From Tranquillimonas sp964472855 (GTDB lineage: Bacteria > Pseudomonadota > Alphaproteobacteria > Rhodobacterales > Rhodobacteraceae): a stretch of 64,000 nt of DNA. Below are positions 8,620 to 17,050 of the stretch, in pieces; positions within the stretch are counted from its first letter, which is position 1, and each line of letters opens with the position of its first letter. The DNA lies in NCBI GenBank assembly GCA_964472855.1, contig CAYYMJ010000001.1:89042-153041 (forward strand), read 5' to 3'. A program made the translations under genes and the position numbers. The notes beneath the pieces were generated by a model. That model did no database searches and was not told where the DNA came from. It was given only the letters and a program-made list of their open reading frames with translations.

Positions 8620-8972
8620 TGCTGATCAAGCGCTTCGAGGTGGCCGAATCCTATGACGCCCCCAACCACTGGGGCGTCACGGGTCTGCGCCTGCAGGGGT
8701 TCGAAGACGGCGGCCCGGAAAACCAGTGGATCGGCTTTTCGCAGTTTCTGCCCGGCGGCGGCGCGGGGCCGGACAGCACGCCGTTCGAAAAGGTCTATGT
8801 GGTGCTGAGCGGCGAAATGACCATCGAATGGGACGGCCACACCGAGGTGCTGTGCGCCATGGACAGCTGCACCATCCCGCCCGGGCAGGTGCGCCGGATC
8901 GAGAACAAGTCGAACCATGTCTGCAAGATGCTGGTCGTCATTCCCTATCCCGACGGAGGCCGCCCCGGATGA
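8619..8972 (+). CDS. Single-domain cupin protein
   Basis: The 117-aa protein forms one cupin barrel: VYVVLSGEMTIEWDGHTEVL and MDSCTIPPGQVRRIENKSNHVCKMLVVIPYP. The usual metal histidines of motif 1 are not clearly present (the segment reads GGGAGPDSTPFEKVYVVLSG), so it may bind rather than catalyse. It starts at the ATG at 8619, overlapping the cyclase stop by one base; the frame is open upstream only by chance. Its stop overlaps the SDR start by 3 nt. Role unknown. Confidence 0.8.
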   Translation: MLIKRFEVAESYDAPNHWGVTGLRLQGFEDGGPENQWIGFSQFLPGGGAGPDSTPFEKVYVVLSGEMTIEWDGHTEVLCAMDSCTIPPGQVRRIENKSNHVCKMLVVIPYPDGGRPG

Positions 8973-9757
8973 GCGCGCTGGACAACCCGCTTTCGCTGTT
9001 CGACGTAACTGGCAAGGTGGCCCTGATCACCGGTGCGTCCGGCGCCTTTGGCGCCGTGGCCGCGCGCAGCCTGTCGGGCGCCGGCTGCAAGGTGGTGCTG
9101 GCCGCGGGCAACGCCGACGCGATGGCCGCCACAGCGTCCTCCTGCAAGGGAGAGACGCACCAGATCGTTGCCCGGCCCGACAGCGAAGACGCCTGCGAGG
9201 CCATGGTATCCGAGGCCGTCGCCACCTTCGGGCGGCTCGATATCCTCGTTGTGGCCAGCGGCATGAACAAGGTCGCCAAGATCGACCAGATGGAACCCGC
9301 GACCTTCGCGGGCATCATGGATGCCAACGTCACCCAAAGCTGGCTGATGGCCCGGGCCGCGACCAAGGCGATGAAGGCGCAAGGGGATGGCGGCAAGATC
9401 GTATTGATGTCTTCGGCGCGTGGGCTTTTGGGCCACCCGGCGGGCTATACCGCCTATTGCGCGTCCAAGGCGGCCGTCGACGGCATCACCAGGGCGCTGG
9501 GGTGCGAGCTGGGGGACACCGGCATCACCGTGAATGCGATCGCGCCGACGGTCTTCAGATCGCCCCTGACCGCGTGGATGTTCGAAGACGACGACAAGGC
9601 CGCAGGGTTTCGCAACGGGTTTCTGGCCCGCGTGCCCAAGGGGCGGCTGGGTGAACCCGAAGACCTTGCCGGGCCGCTGTTGTTCCTGGCCTCGCGGGCG
9701 TCGGATTTCTACACCGGGCATATTCTTTATGCCGACGGCGGCTATACCGCGGGCTGA
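8969..9757 (+). CDS. Short-chain dehydrogenase/reductase (SDR)
   Basis: The 262-aa protein starts at the ATG at 8969, overlapping the cupin stop. The NAD(P) loop is TGASGAFG near residue 20, and the catalytic serine and YxxxK appear in VLMSSARGLL and YTAYCASKAAV. VNAIAPT and ILYADGGYTAG complete a classical SDR. The usual NNAG motif is replaced by VASG (ILVVASGMNK), an unusual substitution. It probably oxidises or reduces an alcohol/ketone intermediate of the pathway served by this operon. Confidence 0.9.
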   Translation: MSALDNPLSLFDVTGKVALITGASGAFGAVAARSLSGAGCKVVLAAGNADAMAATASSCKGETHQIVARPDSEDACEAMVSEAVATFGRLDILVVASGMNKVAKIDQMEPATFAGIMDANVTQSWLMARAATKAMKAQGDGGKIVLMSSARGLLGHPAGYTAYCASKAAVDGITRALGCELGDTGITVNAIAPTVFRSPLTAWMFEDDDKAAGFRNGFLARVPKGRLGEPEDLAGPLLFLASRASDFYTGHILYADGGYTAG

Positions 9758-9760
9758 CGG

Positions 9761-10687
9761 GTGGCAGGGCGCGCAAATATCGCGGTGATCGGTGCCGGGC
9801 TGATGGGGCATGGCATCGCGCTGACCTTTGCACGCGCCGGGCACGCGGTGGCGCTGCATGATCCGGCGGCCGACATGCTGGCCAGCGCCCCGGCGCGGAT
9901 CGGCGAAAGCCTGGCCCTGCTGGGTGCGGACGCGGCCGAGGTTGCCGCCGCGCTGGACCGGGTCAGCCTGGCGCCGACCCTGGCGCAGGCGGTGTCGGAT
10001 GCCGGCGCGGTTTTCGAGGCCGCGCCGGAAAAGCTGGCGCTGAAACAGGCGATCTTTGCCGAGATTGAGGCCCACGCGCCGGCTGATGCAATGCTGGCCT
10101 CAAACACGTCGGTCATCCGCATCTCGAAGATCATGGCCGGGCTGGCCACGCGCCACCGCGCCCTTGGCACCCACTGGTGGAACCCGCCGCACATGATTCC
10201 GCTGGTCGAGGTGGTCAAGACCGCGTGGACCGACCCGGCCCTGGCCGACGCCATGGTTGCCCTGCTGGCCGGTGCCGGAAAGACCCCGGTTCTGGTGGAA
10301 AAGGACGTGCCCGGCTTTATCGGCAACCGTCTGCAGCACGCCCTGTGGCGCGAGGCGGTGTCGCTGGTTGAAAACGGCATCTGCACCGCAAGGGCGGTGG
10401 ATGACGTGGTCAAGGCGAGCTTTGGGCGCCGGCTGGCGGTGCTGGGCCCGCTGGAAAACGCCGATCTGGTGGGGATCGCGCTGACGCAGGACATTCACCG
10501 GCAGGTTCTGTTTGATCTTGACCGGTCGACCGAACCCTCGCCGCTGTTGCAGACCCTGCTGGACGACGGGCGCGGCGGCATGGCGGCCGGCGCCGGTTTC
10601 CGGGAATGGGCACCGCAAGATCTGGCCCGCACCAAGGCGCGGGTCGCACGGCATTTGACGCGGCTCGAACAAATCTTGCCAGATTGA
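9761..10687 (+). CDS. 3-hydroxyacyl-CoA dehydrogenase-family NAD-dependent dehydrogenase
   Basis: The 308-aa protein starts at a GTG 3 nt after the SDR stop. The Rossmann loop GAGLMGHGIA lies near residue 11. The central region has FEAAPEKLALKQAIFAEIE and SNTSVIRISKIM; the catalytic histidine block is THWWNPPHMIPLVEVV; and the helical C-terminal domain has DVPGFIGNRLQHALWREA. The WNPPHMIPLVEVV form resembles the subgroup acting on small free hydroxyacids (lambda-crystallin, L-carnitine dehydrogenase) rather than acyl-CoA. In this operon it could make the beta-keto acid that the BKACE at 15301 cleaves. Confidence 0.85.
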   Translation: MAGRANIAVIGAGLMGHGIALTFARAGHAVALHDPAADMLASAPARIGESLALLGADAAEVAAALDRVSLAPTLAQAVSDAGAVFEAAPEKLALKQAIFAEIEAHAPADAMLASNTSVIRISKIMAGLATRHRALGTHWWNPPHMIPLVEVVKTAWTDPALADAMVALLAGAGKTPVLVEKDVPGFIGNRLQHALWREAVSLVENGICTARAVDDVVKASFGRRLAVLGPLENADLVGIALTQDIHRQVLFDLDRSTEPSPLLQTLLDDGRGGMAAGAGFREWAPQDLARTKARVARHLTRLEQILPD

Positions 10688-10705
10688 ATCACCAGGGAGG
10701 AAAGC

Positions 10706-11974
10706 ATGAAAACCAACTCGACAAGACGGCAGGTCCTTGGCGGCCTTGCGGCCAGCGTCGCGGCCCCCGCGATCCTGACATCCACCCGCGCCTATGCCGC
10801 GAACCCGACCATCAAGGTGGGCTATGTGACCCCGACAACCGGCCCGCTGGCCGGCTTTGCCGAGGCCGACGACTTTGTCATCGCCGGCGTTCAGGATGCG
10901 CTGGCGGCAGTCGGCAACAACGGCAAATCCTATACGGTCGAGATCATCAAGAAGGACAGCCAGTCCAACCCCAACCGGGCGGCAGAGGTGGCCGCGCAGC
11001 TTATCCTGGATGACGAGGTCGATTTCGTCACCGCCGCCGGCACGCCGGACACCACCAACCCGGTCGCCGATCAGGCCGAGATCAACGAGGTGCCCTGTGT
11101 CACCTCGGATTGCCCGTGGCAGCCCTATTTCTTCGGGCGCGGCGGCAACCCGGCCGAGGGGTTCCAGTATACCTATCACTTCTTCTGGGGCCTCGAGGAC
11201 GTCATCGAGAATTTCACCAACATCTGGAACGACGCCGGTGTTGCCAAAAAGGTCGGCGGCCTGTTCCCCAACGACGCCGACGGCAACGCATGGGGCCACC
11301 CCGAGCTTGGCCTGCCGACACCGCTGGCGGCGCAGGGCTTTGAGTTGACCGACCCCGGCCGCTATCAGCCGCTGAACGACGATTTCTCGAACTATATCGC
11401 TGCCTTCAAGCAGGCCGGATGCGAGATCGTGACCGGCGTGATGATCCCGCCCGATTTCGGGACCTTCTGGGCACAGGCGGCGCAGCAGGGCTTTCAGCCG
11501 AAAATTGCCACCGTCGGCAAGGCGCTGCTGTTTCCGTCGGTCGTGCAATCGCTGGGCCAGCGCGGCCTTGGCCTGACGACCGAGGTCTGGTGGACCGCAA
11601 GTCACCCGTTCGCGTCGTCGCTGACCGGGCAGAGCGCGGGCGAACTGGCCAACGGCTATACCGCCGCGACCGGCCGGCCGTGGACCCAGCCCATCGGCTT
11701 CCGCCACGCGCTGTTCGAGGTGGTCGCAAACGTGGTCGAACGCTCGGACGACCTTGACGATGTCGCGGCCAACGCGGCCGCGATCAAGGCGACCCGGATG
11801 GCCACCATCGTCGGTGGCGTCGACTGGTCCACCGGGCCGGTGCCCAACGTGTCCAAGACCCCGCTGGTCGGCGGCCAGTGGCAGGACAACGGCAACGGGC
11901 TGGAACTGGTGATCGTCAACAACAAGGCGGCGCCAGACATCCCGACGGGCGGCGAAGCCTTCCTGCTGGGTTAG
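10706..11974 (+). CDS. Branched-chain-amino-acid-type ABC transporter substrate-binding protein
   Basis: The 422-aa periplasmic binding protein (Peripla_BP_6 type) begins with an apparent Tat signal, STRRQVLGGLAASVAAPAIL, probably cleaved after AYAA. The mature part starts IKVGYVTPTTGPLAGFAEAD, typical of HAAT receptors. A GGGAGG ribosome site precedes the ATG. It is followed by two ATPases and two permeases, completing an importer. The ligand is unknown; these receptors also take up amides, urea, aromatic acids and other compounds, and the neighbours suggest an acid or amide catabolite. Confidence 0.9.
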   Translation: MKTNSTRRQVLGGLAASVAAPAILTSTRAYAANPTIKVGYVTPTTGPLAGFAEADDFVIAGVQDALAAVGNNGKSYTVEIIKKDSQSNPNRAAEVAAQLILDDEVDFVTAAGTPDTTNPVADQAEINEVPCVTSDCPWQPYFFGRGGNPAEGFQYTYHFFWGLEDVIENFTNIWNDAGVAKKVGGLFPNDADGNAWGHPELGLPTPLAAQGFELTDPGRYQPLNDDFSNYIAAFKQAGCEIVTGVMIPPDFGTFWAQAAQQGFQPKIATVGKALLFPSVVQSLGQRGLGLTTEVWWTASHPFASSLTGQSAGELANGYTAATGRPWTQPIGFRHALFEVVANVVERSDDLDDVAANAAAIKATRMATIVGGVDWSTGPVPNVSKTPLVGGQWQDNGNGLELVIVNNKAAPDIPTGGEAFLLG

Positions 11975-11984
11975 GAGCGACAGG

Positions 11985-12713
11985 TTGCCGGCCCTGCTTT
12001 CGGTCTCGGGTCTTGCCAAGTCTTTCGGCGCCGTCGTGGTGGCCGACGACACCAGCTTTGACATCGACGAGGGTGCCGCCGTCGGCATCCTCGGGCCGAA
12101 CGGGGCCGGCAAGACCTCGCTGTTCAACCTTATCACCGGCGCGCTGAAGCCCGACGCGGGCCGGATCGCGTTTGCGGGCCACGACATCACCGCCGCTTCG
12201 GCGGCGGCCCGGTGCAAGGCCGGGATCGCCCGGTCATTCCAGGTGCCGCAACCCTTTGGCGGCATGACGGTATTCGAAAACGCGCTGGTTGGCGCCACCC
12301 AGGGTGCGGGGCTGCGCGGGCACGACGCCCAGGCGCATGTGCTGGCCGTGCTGGATGACACCGGCCTGATGCACAAGGCCAACGTGCGCGCCGCCACGCT
12401 GACGCTGCTGGAACGCAAGCGGCTGGAAATGGCGCGGGCACTGGCGGCGCGCCCGAAACTGCTGCTGCTGGACGAGATCGCCGGCGGCCTGACCGAAAGC
12501 GAATGCGGCGCCCTGATCGAAACGATCAGGCGGGTGCATGGCAGCGGAACCACCATTGTCTGGATCGAGCATGTGGTGCACGCCCTGCTGGCGGTTGTCG
12601 AGCGCCTGATCGTGATCGATTTCGGCAAGAAGATCGCCGAAGGCGCGCCCAGGACCATCATGGACAGTGCCGAGGTCAAGGAAATCTACCTTGGGGTCGA
12701 TCCCGATGCCTGA
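11985..12713 (+). CDS. HAAT ABC transporter ATP-binding protein (LivG-type)
   Basis: The 242-aa protein has Walker A GPNGAGKTS (about residues 39-47) and Walker B LLLLDEIAGGL. The signature segment reads TLTLLERKRLEMARAL instead of LSGGQ or the LAYGQ usual in LivG; the RKRLEMARAL tail is intact. A subgroup of LivG proteins has this form, so it is probably functional. Start is a TTG at 11985 preceded by AGGAG that overlaps the receptor stop codon. The last 8 nt overlap the next gene. Confidence 0.9.
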   Translation: MPALLSVSGLAKSFGAVVVADDTSFDIDEGAAVGILGPNGAGKTSLFNLITGALKPDAGRIAFAGHDITAASAAARCKAGIARSFQVPQPFGGMTVFENALVGATQGAGLRGHDAQAHVLAVLDDTGLMHKANVRAATLTLLERKRLEMARALAARPKLLLLDEIAGGLTESECGALIETIRRVHGSGTTIVWIEHVVHALLAVVERLIVIDFGKKIAEGAPRTIMDSAEVKEIYLGVDPDA

Positions 12714-13416
12714 GCCGATTCTGAGCCTCAGCGCGCTGGACGCCCACTATGGCGACTTTCAGGCGCTGTATGGCATCGACCTGCACGTCGCGCCGGGCGA
12801 GGTGATCGCCATCATCGGCGCCAATGGCGCGGGCAAGACCACGCTGATGCGGTCAATCTCGGGGCTGTTGCCAAACGCGGCCGAACAGGCGCGGTTCAAG
12901 GGCCGGCCGATCGGGCGGCTGCGCGCCGACCAGGTGGCCTGTCTCGGCATCGCGCTGGTGCCCGAGGGGCGGCAGTTGTTCCCGTCGCTGTCGGTCGAGG
13001 AAAACCTGCGCCTTGGCGGCAAGGTTGGCCGCCCCGGCCCATGGTCGCTGGCGGCGGTCTACCAGATGTTCCCGGTCCTGAAGCAGCGGCGGCATCTGCC
13101 GTCGACCGCGCTGTCGGGCGGCCAGCAGCAGATGGCCGCCATTGGCCGGGCCCTGATGTCGAACCCCGAACTGATTCTGTTCGATGAAATCAGCCTTGGG
13201 CTGGCGCCGGTGATCATCAAGTCGATCTACGACGCCCTGCCGGGCATGCTGGGCCACGGCATGACGGCGATCATCGTCGAGCAGGACATTTCCAAGGCGC
13301 TGGCGGTATCCTCGCGCGTCTATTGCCTGCAAGAGGGCCGCGTGTCGCTGGAACGCGCCACCGACGACGTCACCCGCGACGAGATCACCGCCGCCTATTT
13401 CGGGGTCGACGCATGA
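12706..13416 (+). CDS. HAAT ABC transporter ATP-binding protein (LivF-type)
   Basis: The 236-aa ATPase has Walker A GANGAGKTT, Q-loop region ALVPEGRQLFPSLSVEENL, canonical signature ALSGGQQQMAAIGRAL and Walker B ELILFDEISLGLAP. The PEGRQLFPSLSVEENL block is diagnostic for LivF. The ATG at 12706 overlaps the LivG-type gene by 8 nt; its stop overlaps the permease start (ATGA). Because its partner has a degenerate signature, this subunit supplies the one canonical LSGGQ of the heterodimer. Confidence 0.92.
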   Translation: MPEPILSLSALDAHYGDFQALYGIDLHVAPGEVIAIIGANGAGKTTLMRSISGLLPNAAEQARFKGRPIGRLRADQVACLGIALVPEGRQLFPSLSVEENLRLGGKVGRPGPWSLAAVYQMFPVLKQRRHLPSTALSGGQQQMAAIGRALMSNPELILFDEISLGLAPVIIKSIYDALPGMLGHGMTAIIVEQDISKALAVSSRVYCLQEGRVSLERATDDVTRDEITAAYFGVDA

Positions 13417-14279
13417 TCGAATGGGTCAACGCGCTGGTGCAGGGCATCCTGCTGGGTGGCCTTTATGCCCTGTTCGCTGCCGGGCTGTCGCTGATCTTCG
13501 GGGTGATGCGGCTGGTCAACATCGCCCATGGCGACCTGATCGTGCTGGCCGCCTACCTTGGGCTCAGCACATCCGTGACGCTGGGCATCCACCCGTTCCT
13601 GGCGCTGCTGATCGTGATGCCGGTGATGGCGGGTCTGGGCTATGCGCTGCAGCGCGGGGTTCTGAACCTGACACTGGGGCCCGACATCCTGCCGCCGCTG
13701 CTGGTGACCTTCGGTCTGTCGGTGATCATCCAGAATGTGCTGTTAGAGGTCTATACCGCCGATCCGCAGAAACTGGCCGGCGGCGCCATCGAAACGGCCA
13801 GCTTCGCGGTGGGCGGGCTGGCGTTGGGGGTGCTGCCGGTCCTGACCTTTGGCGTTGCGGTGGCCGTGATCGCCGGGCTGCAGTACATGTTCTACCACAC
13901 CGGGCTGGGGCGCGGGTTTCGCGCGGTGTCCGACAACCAGGACATTGCCCAGCTTATGGGGCTGAACAAGGCGCATGTATTCGGGCTGGCCATGGCGCTG
14001 GCCATGGCGGTGGTGGCGATCGCCGGCATCCTTCTGGGGATGCGCACCAGCTTTGACCCCGCCATCGGCGGCGGGCGGCTGATTTTCGGGTTCGAGGCGG
14101 TGATCATCGGCGGGCTGGGCAACCTGTGGGGCACGCTGGCCGGCGGCGTCATTCTGGGCGTGGCGCAGACGCTGGGCGCCAAGATCGATCCGGGCTGGCA
14201 ACAGCTGGCCGGGCATGTGGCCTTTCTGCTGGTGCTGGCCGTGCGGCCCAACGGCCTGTTCCCGAGGGTCGCGCATTGA
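13413..14279 (+). CDS. HAAT ABC transporter permease (LivH-type)
   Basis: The 288-aa integral membrane protein starts at the ATG at 13413 (4-nt overlap). It has the LivH N-terminus LVQGILLGGLYALFAAGLSL and VMRLVNIAHGDL, and a C-terminal coupling region with FRAVSDNQDIAQLMGLN followed by FEAVIIGGLGNLWGTLAGG. About eight hydrophobic segments are visible. It pairs with the following LivM-type subunit. Confidence 0.92.
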   Translation: MIEWVNALVQGILLGGLYALFAAGLSLIFGVMRLVNIAHGDLIVLAAYLGLSTSVTLGIHPFLALLIVMPVMAGLGYALQRGVLNLTLGPDILPPLLVTFGLSVIIQNVLLEVYTADPQKLAGGAIETASFAVGGLALGVLPVLTFGVAVAVIAGLQYMFYHTGLGRGFRAVSDNQDIAQLMGLNKAHVFGLAMALAMAVVAIAGILLGMRTSFDPAIGGGRLIFGFEAVIIGGLGNLWGTLAGGVILGVAQTLGAKIDPGWQQLAGHVAFLLVLAVRPNGLFPRVAH

Positions 14280-15298
14280 GCGTGCCGACAGTCACCCGCG
14301 CCACCCGCGCCTCGCGCGTGGCCATGGTCATCGCGGCGCTGGCGTTGCTGGTGCTGGCCGCCGCGCCCTGGTGGGCGGGCCGCGCCGATCTGCGGCTGAT
14401 GGGCGAAATCTTCCTTTATTTGTCGCTGGCCAGCCTGTGGAACCTGATGGCAGGCTACGCCGGGCTGGTGTCGGTGGGGCAGCAGGCCTATCTGGGCTTT
14501 GGCGGCTACATGCTGTTCGCGCTGACCATTTTCGGCGGCTTGCCTCCGATCGCCGCGATCCTGGCCTCGGGCGTGCTGGCGGCGCTGCTGTCGATCCCGG
14601 TTGCGACGCTGATCTTCCGGCTGAAGGGCGCCTATTTCGCCATCGGCACCTGGGTGATCGCCGAGGTGTTCCGCCTGACCTTTGCGCAGGTCCAGTCGCT
14701 TGGCGGCGGCTCGGGCTCGTCGTTGCCGGTGGGCATCGTGCGCTCGCTGGCCGCGTCGCGGTCGGGGCGCGAGGCGCTGGCCTATTGGCTGGCCCTTGGC
14801 GCGGCGGTGTCGGTGATCCTGGCGGTCTATCTGTTCCTGCGCTCGCGCCGGGGCCTTGCGTTGACCGCCATCCGCGACAGCGAGGTCGCGGCCGAGGGGC
14901 TGGGCATCGACATCTGGCGCACCAAGCTTGAGGTCTATGTCGTGACCTCGGCCTTCACGGCCATCATCGGCGGGCTGATCTTTCTGCAAAAGCTGCGCAT
15001 CTCGCCCGACGCGGCGTTTTCGGTCAACGACTGGACCGCCTTTGTGATCTTCATTGTGGTCATCGGCGGCATCGGCACACTGGAAGGCCCGATCATCGGC
15101 ACGCTGGTGTTCTTCCTGTTGCGCGAAACGCTGGCCGATTTCGGGACCGTCTATCTGATGGTGCTGGGGCTGGTGGCCATCGTGGTCATGCTGAAGGCGC
15201 CCAAGGGTGTCTGGGGCCTGGTCCGCGAACGTTTTGATCTTGAGCTTTTTCCGCTGAGCTATCGCGTGCGGACCGACCCAACCGACAACGGAGGCTGA
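14276..15298 (+). CDS. HAAT ABC transporter permease (LivM-type)
   Basis: The 340-aa membrane protein has the LivM motifs SLASLWNLMAGYAGLVSVGQQA and FRLKGAYFAIGTWVIAE, coupling loop LTAIRDSEVAAEGLGIDIW, and FIVVIGGIGTLEGPIIGTL. The start is uncertain: the TTG at 14276 overlaps the LivH-type stop by 4 nt (TTGA), and GTG 14282 or ATG 14324 are alternatives. It ends two nt before the BKACE start, so importer and enzyme are translated from one message. Confidence 0.9.
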   Translation: MSVPTVTRATRASRVAMVIAALALLVLAAAPWWAGRADLRLMGEIFLYLSLASLWNLMAGYAGLVSVGQQAYLGFGGYMLFALTIFGGLPPIAAILASGVLAALLSIPVATLIFRLKGAYFAIGTWVIAEVFRLTFAQVQSLGGGSGSSLPVGIVRSLAASRSGREALAYWLALGAAVSVILAVYLFLRSRRGLALTAIRDSEVAAEGLGIDIWRTKLEVYVVTSAFTAIIGGLIFLQKLRISPDAAFSVNDWTAFVIFIVVIGGIGTLEGPIIGTLVFFLLRETLADFGTVYLMVLGLVAIVVMLKAPKGVWGLVRERFDLELFPLSYRVRTDPTDNGG

Positions 15299-15300
15299 GC

Positions 15301-16230
15301 ATGGCCCGGCAAAAAACCATCATCACCTGCGCCGTCACCGGCGCCATTCACACCCCCACCATGTCGCGGTATCTGCCCGTGACCCATGACGACATCGCGC
15401 GGCAGGCCATCGACGCGGCCGAGGCCGGCGCCTCGATCCTGCATCTGCACACCCGCGACCCCGATGACGGGCGGCCCAGCGTCGAGCCTGACCATTACGC
15501 ATCAATCCTGGGCCGGGTCAAACAGTCGACCGGGGCGGTGGTGAACCTGACCACCGGCGGCGCCCCGACCATGCTGATCAAGGAACGCCTTCAGGCGGCG
15601 GCGCGGTTCAGCCCCGAGATGTGCTCGCTCAACATGGGGTCGCTGAATTTCGCCTTTCACCCGCTGGCCGCGCGCTATGACAGCTACAAATACGACTGGG
15701 AAGAGGCGTATATCCGCGGCTCGGAATCCAACATCTTCCGCAACACCTTTACCGACATCCGCGAGGCCGCCGAAACGCTGGCCCCGCACAACATCAAGTT
15801 CGAGCACGAATGTTACGACGTCGGGCATCTGTATAACCTGAAATTCTGCATGGACATCGGGCTGTTCAAGGCACCGATCTTCATCCAGTTCGTGATGGGC
15901 ATCCTTGGTGGCATCGGGTCGGACATCGACAATCTGGTGTTCCTGAAGAAAACCGCCGACAAGCTGTTCGGCGACAGTTTTCGCTGGTCGGTGCTGGCGG
16001 CTGGCGCGGCCCAGATGCCCATGGCCACCACCGCCAGCCAGATGGGCGGCAACGTGCGCGTCGGGCTGGAAGACAGCCTGTTCATATCGCGCGGGGAACT
16101 GGCGGAATCGAACGCGCAGCAGGTGCGCAAGATCCGCCGCCTGATCGAAGACCTCGGGTGCGAGGTCGCCTCGCCCGACGAGGCGCGCGAGATCCTTGAC
16201 CTCAAGGGGGCCGACAGGGTCAACTTCTGA
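15301..16230 (+). CDS. Beta-keto acid cleavage enzyme (BKACE, DUF849), copy 1
   Basis: The 309-aa protein is a BKACE-family Zn enzyme: it splits a beta-keto acid with acetyl-CoA into acetoacetate and a new CoA ester. It starts TIITCAVTGAIHTPTMSRYLP, carries the metal motif HLHTRDPDDGRPS near residue 47, and later SPEMCSLNMGSLNFAF, FEHECYDVGHLYNL and GGNVRVGLEDSLF. The usual length is about 300 aa. It follows the ABC importer and precedes a GST. Two further BKACE loci are in the window: a pseudogene at 26279-26999 and a distinct copy at 58156. Confidence 0.95.
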   Translation: MARQKTIITCAVTGAIHTPTMSRYLPVTHDDIARQAIDAAEAGASILHLHTRDPDDGRPSVEPDHYASILGRVKQSTGAVVNLTTGGAPTMLIKERLQAAARFSPEMCSLNMGSLNFAFHPLAARYDSYKYDWEEAYIRGSESNIFRNTFTDIREAAETLAPHNIKFEHECYDVGHLYNLKFCMDIGLFKAPIFIQFVMGILGGIGSDIDNLVFLKKTADKLFGDSFRWSVLAAGAAQMPMATTASQMGGNVRVGLEDSLFISRGELAESNAQQVRKIRRLIEDLGCEVASPDEAREILDLKGADRVNF

Positions 16231-16231
16231 G

Positions 16232-17050
16232 ATGCCGCAGATCGAACCCAAGGACCAGTCGCTGAAAGCCCTCGCCGGGCTGCACCTGTGGCACGCACCG
16301 ATGTCAAGCTGCTCGCAGCGCGTGCGCATCGTGCTGGCCGAAACCGGGCGCGACTATGAAAGCCACCTGGTCCGTCTGGAACAGGACGATCACGCCAGCC
16401 CGGAATATCAGGCCATTCATCCCGATGGCCTGGTCCCGGCCTTTGTCGACGACGGGCGCCTGTTCATCGAAAGCATCGACATCATCCGCCGGATCGCCGG
16501 GGACGCGGGCAATCTTGGCGCCAGCGCCGCGCCCGACCTGCTGGACCTGGCCGATGCCGCGCAGAAGGACCTGAAGCTGCTGAGCTTTGAATACCTGTTC
16601 CGTTCGCGCCCCGCCCCGACCAGCCAGCAGGCCGGGGCCTTTCAGGCCGCGCATCGCAACGACTGGCTGAAGGCGTTTCGCCGCGATTTCGCCGCCGGGT
16701 TCGACCCGGACCGGCTGAACGCCGCCGCCGCGCGCATCGACGCGGGCTTTCGCACGCTCGACAACCGGCTGGCCGACGGGCGCGCCTTTCTGGCCGGCGA
16801 CGGCTTTACCATCGCCGATGTGGCCTGGATGCCCAACGTGCACCGCTTTGACCTGATGGGCTGGCCGTTCGCGCGCACGCCGCATTTGCAGGACTGGTTC
16901 GCCCGGGTGCGCCAACGCCCCAGCTACCGCACCGGCCTTGTCGACTGGGAGCCTGACGGCGTGCCCGGCAAATTCGCGGCCTATACCGCCGAAAGGCGCG
17001 CCGCCGGCACCGACATATCCGCCCTGCCCTGCCTGCGCGCGGCGACATGA
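16232..17050 (+). CDS. Glutathione S-transferase family protein
   Basis: The 272-aa protein has an N-terminal thioredoxin-like domain (LHLWHAPMSSCSQRVRIVL, then EYQAIHPDGLVPAFVDDGRLFIESIDII) and an alpha-helical C-terminal domain with FLAGDGFTIADVAWMPNVHRFDLMG. The SSCSQR segment supplies the likely catalytic Ser/Cys. It begins one base after the BKACE stop and overlaps the sulfatase by 4 nt. It may add or remove glutathione from an electrophilic pathway intermediate; the substrate cannot be read. Confidence 0.88.
   Translation: MPQIEPKDQSLKALAGLHLWHAPMSSCSQRVRIVLAETGRDYESHLVRLEQDDHASPEYQAIHPDGLVPAFVDDGRLFIESIDIIRRIAGDAGNLGASAAPDLLDLADAAQKDLKLLSFEYLFRSRPAPTSQQAGAFQAAHRNDWLKAFRRDFAAGFDPDRLNAAAARIDAGFRTLDNRLADGRAFLAGDGFTIADVAWMPNVHRFDLMGWPFARTPHLQDWFARVRQRPSYRTGLVDWEPDGVPGKFAAYTAERRAAGTDISALPCLRAAT

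Noticed and set aside
10100..12679. Long antisense open frame (859 codons) opposite the ABC importer genes
   Set aside because: It mirrors three well-supported genes, has low-complexity Arg/Ala/Gly-rich sequence and no family motif; such frames are common in DNA this GC-rich.
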